Assembly (NCBI GenBank): GCA_963838845.1
Contig: CAWISR010000002.1
Coordinates: 434,001 to 498,000 of the forward strand
Length of the DNA stretch: 64,000 nucleotides
Source of the DNA: CAVRXQ01 sp963838845
GTDB taxonomy: Bacteria; Actinomycetota; Acidimicrobiia; Acidimicrobiales; Bog-793
Direction: 5' to 3'
Numbering within the stretch: the first letter of the stretch is position 1; each line of letters begins with the position of its first letter. Below are positions 59,782-64,000 of the stretch, in pieces. The notes below the pieces were generated by a model. That model was not told the origin of the DNA and did not search any database. It saw only the letters and a list, made by a program, of their open reading frames with translations. A program made the position numbers and the translations under genes.

Positions 59782-60180
59782 ATGGCGAGGATCAAGCGCG
59801 CCGTCCACGCGAAGAAGAGTCATAAGGCGGTCCTCCGCCAGGCGCGGGGCTACTACGGCAACAAGTCGCGTTCGTTTCGCTCTGCGAACGAGCAGGTCAT
59901 GCACTCGATGCAGTACGCGTACCGGGACCGTCGGGCGCGCAAGGGCGAGTTCCGCAAGCTGTGGATCCAGCGCATCAACGCCGCGGCCCGCGCCGAGGGG
60001 ATGAGCTATTCGCGCCTCATCGCCGGGCTGCATCGCGCCGAGGTGGCGGTCGACCGCAAGGTCCTCGCCGATCTCGCGGTGCGCGACGCCGACACCTTCG
60101 GAAAGCTCGTCGCAATCGCACGCCGTCACCTCGAACAAGACGGCGCGTCGGACGCCGAGGGCGAGCGGGCGGCTTCCTGA
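59782..60180 (+). CDS. rplT: 50S ribosomal protein L20
   Basis: 132 residues: MARIKRAVHAKKSHKAVLRQ, GYYGNKSRSFRSANEQVMHS, YRDRRARKGEFRKLWIQRIN. L20 binds 23S rRNA early in assembly. AGAAAGGAGC 5 bp before the ATG gives a strong ribosome site. Its stop overlaps a CTG that is the probable start of the next gene. Confidence 0.96.
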   Translation: MARIKRAVHAKKSHKAVLRQARGYYGNKSRSFRSANEQVMHSMQYAYRDRRARKGEFRKLWIQRINAAARAEGMSYSRLIAGLHRAEVAVDRKVLADLAVRDADTFGKLVAIARRHLEQDGASDAEGERAAS

Positions 60181-60998
60181 ACGAAGCCGCGCTCGGGCCG
60201 CACCACGCCGAGGTGCGGCGACTGCGTCGGCTCGTTGAAAAACGAGCCGAGCGCCGCCGCGAAGGCGTGCTCGTCGCCGAGGGACCGAAGGTGATCGCCG
60301 CCGCGCTCGATGCGGGCGCGGAGATCGCGGCGATCTATGCGGCGCCACGCGCAGAGCGCAGCCCGATGGCGCATGCCGTGCTCGAACGGGCGTCGGACCT
60401 CGGAATCGAGACCTTCCAACTCGCGCCCGGGGTGATCGACTCCGTCGCCGACGCGCAGACGCCGCAACCGCTCATCGCGACGGTGCGGACGATCGAGCGC
60501 GGCATCGACGCGACGATCGACGGCGACGCCGTGCTCGTGCTCGTCGACGTGCGCGACCCGGGCAATCTCGGTGCCATCTTGCGGGTCGCCGACGCGACTG
60601 GCATCGGCGCGGTGATCTGCTGCGTCGGCTGTGTCGACTGGCAGAACCCGAAAGCCGTGCGAGCCTCGGCGGGATCGTGTTTTGCGTTGCGCATCGCCGA
60701 CGGTGAGGAACCCGAGCCGGCGCTTGCCGAGTTGCGCGTCGTTGGTTTCCGCACGATCGCGGCGGCCGCGCAAGGCGGCACCGCGCACGACGAGGTCGAC
60801 TATCGAAAAAAGGTCGCCGTCGTGCTCGGCAACGAGGCGTCGGGTCTCCCCGAAAACCTCCGTGCGCTCGTTGACGAGGTCGTGACCATCCCGATGGGCG
60901 GTTCGACGGAGTCACTCAACGTCGCCACCGCGGCGGCTGTCATCTGCTACGAGCGCGTCATCCAAAAGAAACTGGCAGCACAAGGCGCCCTACGATGA
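60177..60998 (+). CDS. SpoU-family (TrmH-type) RNA methyltransferase
   Basis: About 273 residues. N-terminal substrate domain (RRLRRLVEKRAERRREGVLV), then the SPOUT knot: VDVRDPGNLGAILRVADATG (motif 1), VAVVLGNEASGLPENLRALV (motif 2) and IPMGGSTESLNVATAAAVIC (motif 3). Methylates a ribose 2'-O in rRNA or tRNA. The start is either CTG 60177, overlapping the rplT stop (CTGA), or GTG 60213; family alignment favours the earlier one. Overlaps pheS by 4 bp. Confidence 0.88.
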   Translation: MNEAALGPHHAEVRRLRRLVEKRAERRREGVLVAEGPKVIAAALDAGAEIAAIYAAPRAERSPMAHAVLERASDLGIETFQLAPGVIDSVADAQTPQPLIATVRTIERGIDATIDGDAVLVLVDVRDPGNLGAILRVADATGIGAVICCVGCVDWQNPKAVRASAGSCFALRIADGEEPEPALAELRVVGFRTIAAAAQGGTAHDEVDYRKKVAVVLGNEASGLPENLRALVDEVVTIPMGGSTESLNVATAAAVICYERVIQKKLAAQGALR

Positions 60999-62083
60999 GC
61001 CGACCGATGTCGACCGAGCCCGAGCAGGAGCGAGCGCGCACAAAGACGCTGACGATGTCGGCGCTCGATCGGGACTTCGTGGAAGCCCGTGAGGCGATCA
61101 CTGCCGCGCCGACGGTCGGTGAGCTCGACCTGGCCGAAACGCGCTTTTTGGGCAAGCGTTCACAGCTCTCACGCTGGAAGCGCGACCTCGGTTCGTTCGA
61201 CGAGGAGGACCGCCGGCGTTTCGGCGCCGCGCTGAACACGGCCAGGGAACGCCTCGCGCAGACCGTTGCCGAGCGCCGGGCCGAACTCGCGCAGTCCGAG
61301 CGTGCGCTGACGCTCGAGGCGGACCGCCTCGACCTGAGTGAGGTCCTTCCTCGGCCCGGGCCGGGGCACCTCCACCCGGTGACGTCGCTGCGGTGGGATC
61401 TCGAAGACCTCTTCGTCGGCATGGGCTACGAGGTCGCCGAGGGTCCCGAGGTCGAGACCGACTGGTACAACTTCACGGCGCTGAACATGGGTCCGGGCCA
61501 TCCGGTCCGCTCGTCGCACGACAGCTTCTACGTCGATCTCGGCGAGGACGATTCGGTGCTCTTGCGCACCCACACCTCGCCCGTCCAGATCCACCTTTTG
61601 GAGCGCGGCGATCTGCCGATCTACGCGGTCGCCCCCGGCCGCTGCTACCGGCGCGACACCCCGGACGCGACCCACCTGCCGTACTTCAACCAGCTCGAGG
61701 CGCTCGTCGTCGACAAGGGGATCACCTTCGGCGACCTCGCCGGGACGATCGACACCTTCGTCGCGGCGATCTTCGGCAAGGGCGTGCGGGCTCGGCTGCG
61801 GCCGGGTTTCTTCCCCTTCACCGAGCCGTCTGCGGAATTCGACTTTTCGTGCACGATCTGCGGCGGACGCGGCTGTCGTACCTGTGGGGGAGTGGGTTGG
61901 CTCGAACTCGGCGGCTGCGGGCTCGTCCATCCGGCGGTCTTCGAGGCGACCGGCGTCGATCCCGAGGTGTGGTCCGGTTTCGCGTTCGGGTTCGGGATCG
62001 ATCGCATCGCGATGATGCGACACGACGTCGACGACTTGCGGACCTTCGTCGAGAACGACGTCCGCTTCCTGCGGCAGTTCTGA
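60995..62083 (+). CDS. pheS: Phenylalanyl-tRNA synthetase alpha subunit
   Basis: 362 residues, ATG in an ATGA overlap with the preceding gene. The N-terminal coiled coil (DFVEAREAITAAPTVGELDL to about residue 110) is followed by the class II core: motif 1 around TSLRWDLEDLFVGMGYEVAE, motif 2 RCYRRDTPDATH and motif 3 GFAFGFGIDRIAM. A CTICGGRGCRTCGG zinc knuckle lies before motif 3, as in many bacteria. Works as the alpha2beta2 enzyme with PheT. Confidence 0.97.
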   Translation: MSRPMSTEPEQERARTKTLTMSALDRDFVEAREAITAAPTVGELDLAETRFLGKRSQLSRWKRDLGSFDEEDRRRFGAALNTARERLAQTVAERRAELAQSERALTLEADRLDLSEVLPRPGPGHLHPVTSLRWDLEDLFVGMGYEVAEGPEVETDWYNFTALNMGPGHPVRSSHDSFYVDLGEDDSVLLRTHTSPVQIHLLERGDLPIYAVAPGRCYRRDTPDATHLPYFNQLEALVVDKGITFGDLAGTIDTFVAAIFGKGVRARLRPGFFPFTEPSAEFDFSCTICGGRGCRTCGGVGWLELGGCGLVHPAVFEATGVDPEVWSGFAFGFGIDRIAMMRHDVDDLRTFVENDVRFLRQF

Positions 62084-62101
62084 GAGGAAAGGTCCGACAC
62101 C

Positions 62102-64000
62102 GTGCGGGTGCCGCTTTCGTGGCTGAAGGAGTTCGTGCCGATCGACCTCGATCCGCGCGACGCGGCGGGAATTCGCGCCTTTGCCGACGAGCTCAGCATG
62201 CTCGGAATGAACGTTGAGCACGTCGACACCGTCGACGCCGAACTCCCGGGCGTCGTCGTCGCCCGCGTCATGGAGATCGACGCGATCCCCGACGCCGACC
62301 GCATCCAAAAGGTCGTCGTCGACGCCGGCGGCCCGCCGACGACCGTGGTTTGCGGAGCGTTCAACTTCGAGGTCGGCGATTACGTTCCCTTCGCCACGAT
62401 CGGCGCGCGCCTCCTTGGAGACGTGCAGATCGGCCGCAAGGAGATGCGCGGCGTCACCTCGGAAGGAATGATCTGTTCCGGGCGCGAGCTCGGTTTGAGC
62501 AGCGACTCGAGCGGCATCTTCGTCCTCTTCTCTCCGCCGAAGGGCCGCGATGGCCCAACCGTGCTCCCGCTCGGCGCGCCGCTCGTCGACTACCTCGGCC
62601 TCGAAAGAGACGTCGTCTTCGATCTCGACATCGAGCCGAACCGTCCCGACGCGTTGTCGATGATCGGCATCGCCCGCGACGTCGCCGCGCACCGGCGAAT
62701 CGGCTTTTCCGTTCCGCCCGTCGGGGTCGAAGAGACCGGCTTGCAGGCAAACCGCCTCGTCTCGATCGCGATCGCCGCGCCCGATGCCTGTCGCCGGTTC
62801 GTGGCGCGCGTGATCACCGGGGTGACCACGTTGCCAGCGCCACGCGACGTGCAACGCCGATTGATCCTTTCGGGGATGCGGCCGATCAACGCCGTCGTCG
62901 ATGCGTCGAACTACACGATGCTCGAACGCGGTCAACCGACCCACCCCTACGACCTCGACCGGCTCGGTGGAGGAGGGTTCCGAGTCCGACTCGCGCACGA
63001 CGGCGAACGGCTCGTCACCCTGGACGGCGTCGCGCGGACCCTCGGGTCGTACCGCAACCGACGGGGAGAGACGAAGCCGGTCGAGGACCTTTTGATCTGC
63101 GACGCGAACGACGTCGCGGTGGGGCTCGCGGGGATCATGGGTGGAGCGTCGAGCGAGATCTCCGATTCGACGTCGAACGTCGTCATCGAGTCGGCCGATT
63201 TCGCCTCGGCGTTCGTGGGCGCGACGTCGTTGCGTCAAGACGTGCGATCCGAGGCGTCGACGCGCTTTTGGCGCGGGATCGACCCGGCGGGACTGAGCCC
63301 TGCGGCGAGCAGGGTGGCCCAGCTGATCGTTGCCGCCCACGTCGAGCACGGCGTCGCGCCGCCGATCGTGGCCCGCGGGATCGCCGACGCGGTGGGCTCA
63401 CCGCCGTCCTCACCGTCGATCTACGTGCGCACCAACCGGGTGAACGACCTCCTCGGTACCGAGCTCGACCGGGCGGCGATCCGTTCGCTCCTCGAACCGA
63501 TCGGCTTTTCCTCCGGCAAGGCCCCGAAGGGCCTCGCCGTGTCGGCGCCCTCGTTCCGTCCCGACGTCGGCCGGGAAGTCGACGTCATCGAGGAGATCGC
63601 CCGTCACTACGGCTACGAGCGCATCGTCCCGACGCTTCCACGGGCTCCGCGCGTCGGCTCGCTCACCACGTACCAAAAGGATCGGCGGCGCGTGATGCGG
63701 ATGCTCGTCGACTTCGGCGCCGAAGAGGCGTGGACGCGAGCGATCGTCGATCCCGAACGAGACGTCATCGGTGGAGAGGGGCTGCGGCCGCTGACGCTCG
63801 TGAATCCGGTTGTGCGAGAGGAGTCGGCGCTGCGCACGAACTTGCTCGCCGGACTGCTCGACGCGCTCCGCCGCAATGTCGCGACGCGCAACGCGTCGGT
63901 GCGGTTCTTCGAGGTCGGAAAGGTCTTCCGCCATCCGCGATCGGATGACGGCGCGCCGGTTGAGCGTGAGCACCTCGGCGTGCTGCTCGCTCGCGATGGC
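62102..64000 (+). CDS. pheT: Phenylalanyl-tRNA synthetase beta subunit, partial
   Basis: 633 codons are inside the window; the 3' end runs off the right edge. GTG 62102 with GAGAGGAAAGG upstream. VPLSWLKEFVPIDLDPRDAA, then the tRNA-binding EMAP-like domain (VVVARVMEIDAIPDADRIQK, VVCGAFNFEVGDYVPFATIG), B3/B4 editing region (PINAVVDASNYTMLERGQPT, GIMGGASSEI) and B5 domain (YVRTNRVNDLLGTELDRAAI) are seen. The C-terminal anticodon-binding (FDX-ACB) domain is outside the window. Confidence 0.96.
   Translation, partial: MRVPLSWLKEFVPIDLDPRDAAGIRAFADELSMLGMNVEHVDTVDAELPGVVVARVMEIDAIPDADRIQKVVVDAGGPPTTVVCGAFNFEVGDYVPFATIGARLLGDVQIGRKEMRGVTSEGMICSGRELGLSSDSSGIFVLFSPPKGRDGPTVLPLGAPLVDYLGLERDVVFDLDIEPNRPDALSMIGIARDVAAHRRIGFSVPPVGVEETGLQANRLVSIAIAAPDACRRFVARVITGVTTLPAPRDVQRRLILSGMRPINAVVDASNYTMLERGQPTHPYDLDRLGGGGFRVRLAHDGERLVTLDGVARTLGSYRNRRGETKPVEDLLICDANDVAVGLAGIMGGASSEISDSTSNVVIESADFASAFVGATSLRQDVRSEASTRFWRGIDPAGLSPAASRVAQLIVAAHVEHGVAPPIVARGIADAVGSPPSSPSIYVRTNRVNDLLGTELDRAAIRSLLEPIGFSSGKAPKGLAVSAPSFRPDVGREVDVIEEIARHYGYERIVPTLPRAPRVGSLTTYQKDRRRVMRMLVDFGAEEAWTRAIVDPERDVIGGEGLRPLTLVNPVVREESALRTNLLAGLLDALRRNVATRNASVRFFEVGKVFRHPRSDDGAPVEREHLGVLLARDG

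Noticed and set aside
61169..63349. 726-codon minus-strand frame across pheS-pheT
   Set aside because: Arg/Asp/His-rich antisense shadow of two clear synthetase genes.
1..64000. CRISPR array
   Set aside because: No regularly spaced identical repeats with unique spacers were seen; the repeated motifs are degenerate, spaced irregularly by whole genes, and no cas genes are present.

Overview
The window looks like chromosomal DNA of a high-GC actinobacterium, possibly of the Acidimicrobiia type. Pointers are two F420-type enzymes (a deazaflavin-dependent nitroreductase-like protein and an LLM-class oxidoreductase), DinB/mycothiol-type proteins, an InhA-like enoyl-ACP reductase, a BTAD/SARP regulator, and frequent GTG/TTG starts with ATGA/GTGA overlaps. 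The exact taxon cannot be fixed from sequence reading alone.

Layout. (1) 1-7 kb: a partial small membrane protein, an arsR-arsM arsenic methylation operon, a cholesterol-oxidase-like GMC flavoprotein and a class III adenylate cyclase/TolB-like/TPR protein. (2) About 7-31 kb: an accessory zone of mostly single, unrelated genes on both strands: many small secreted proteins, VOC/glyoxalase, cupin, SRPBCC, DinB, GYD and ABM-type small domains, a G1 peptidase, a lipid-kinase-like protein and orphan ClpX-type zinc fingers. Between them lies a family of short related dyad motifs (around a GAACT or similar centre between TAAT/ATTA arms). Two almost identical IS1111-type IS110 elements, decayed genes and two 3'-terminal pieces of a tyrosine recombinase are also present. 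The zone resembles a gene-cassette array, but I found no intI gene and no canonical attC. (3) 31-41 kb: secreted hydrolases, DoxX, a two-component system, DedA, a menaquinone-type methyltransferase with a membrane partner, and a broken ridA. (4) 41.5-42.9 kb: a tyrosine integrase beside tRNA-Cys(GCA), marking one edge of an integrated region. (5) 42.9-49 kb: fabI, an LLM oxidoreductase, an SRPBCC protein, an Xre/nucleotidyltransferase toxin-antitoxin-like pair with a promoter-overlapping operator, a BTAD regulator and a MerR regulator. (6) 49-64 kb: a dense translation cluster, rimP-nusA-infB-rbfA-truB-ribF-def-fmt-rpe and infC-rpmI-rplT-spoU-pheS-pheT, the last gene running off the right edge.

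The main points for follow-up are the dispersed dyad-motif family that punctuates the accessory zone and its apparent use as IS1111 insertion sites; likely CTG (truB, spoU), ATC (infC) and ATT (fmt) start codons; a RibF without the riboflavin-kinase signature; a one-base frameshift in rpe; and several frameshifted genes in the accessory zone.
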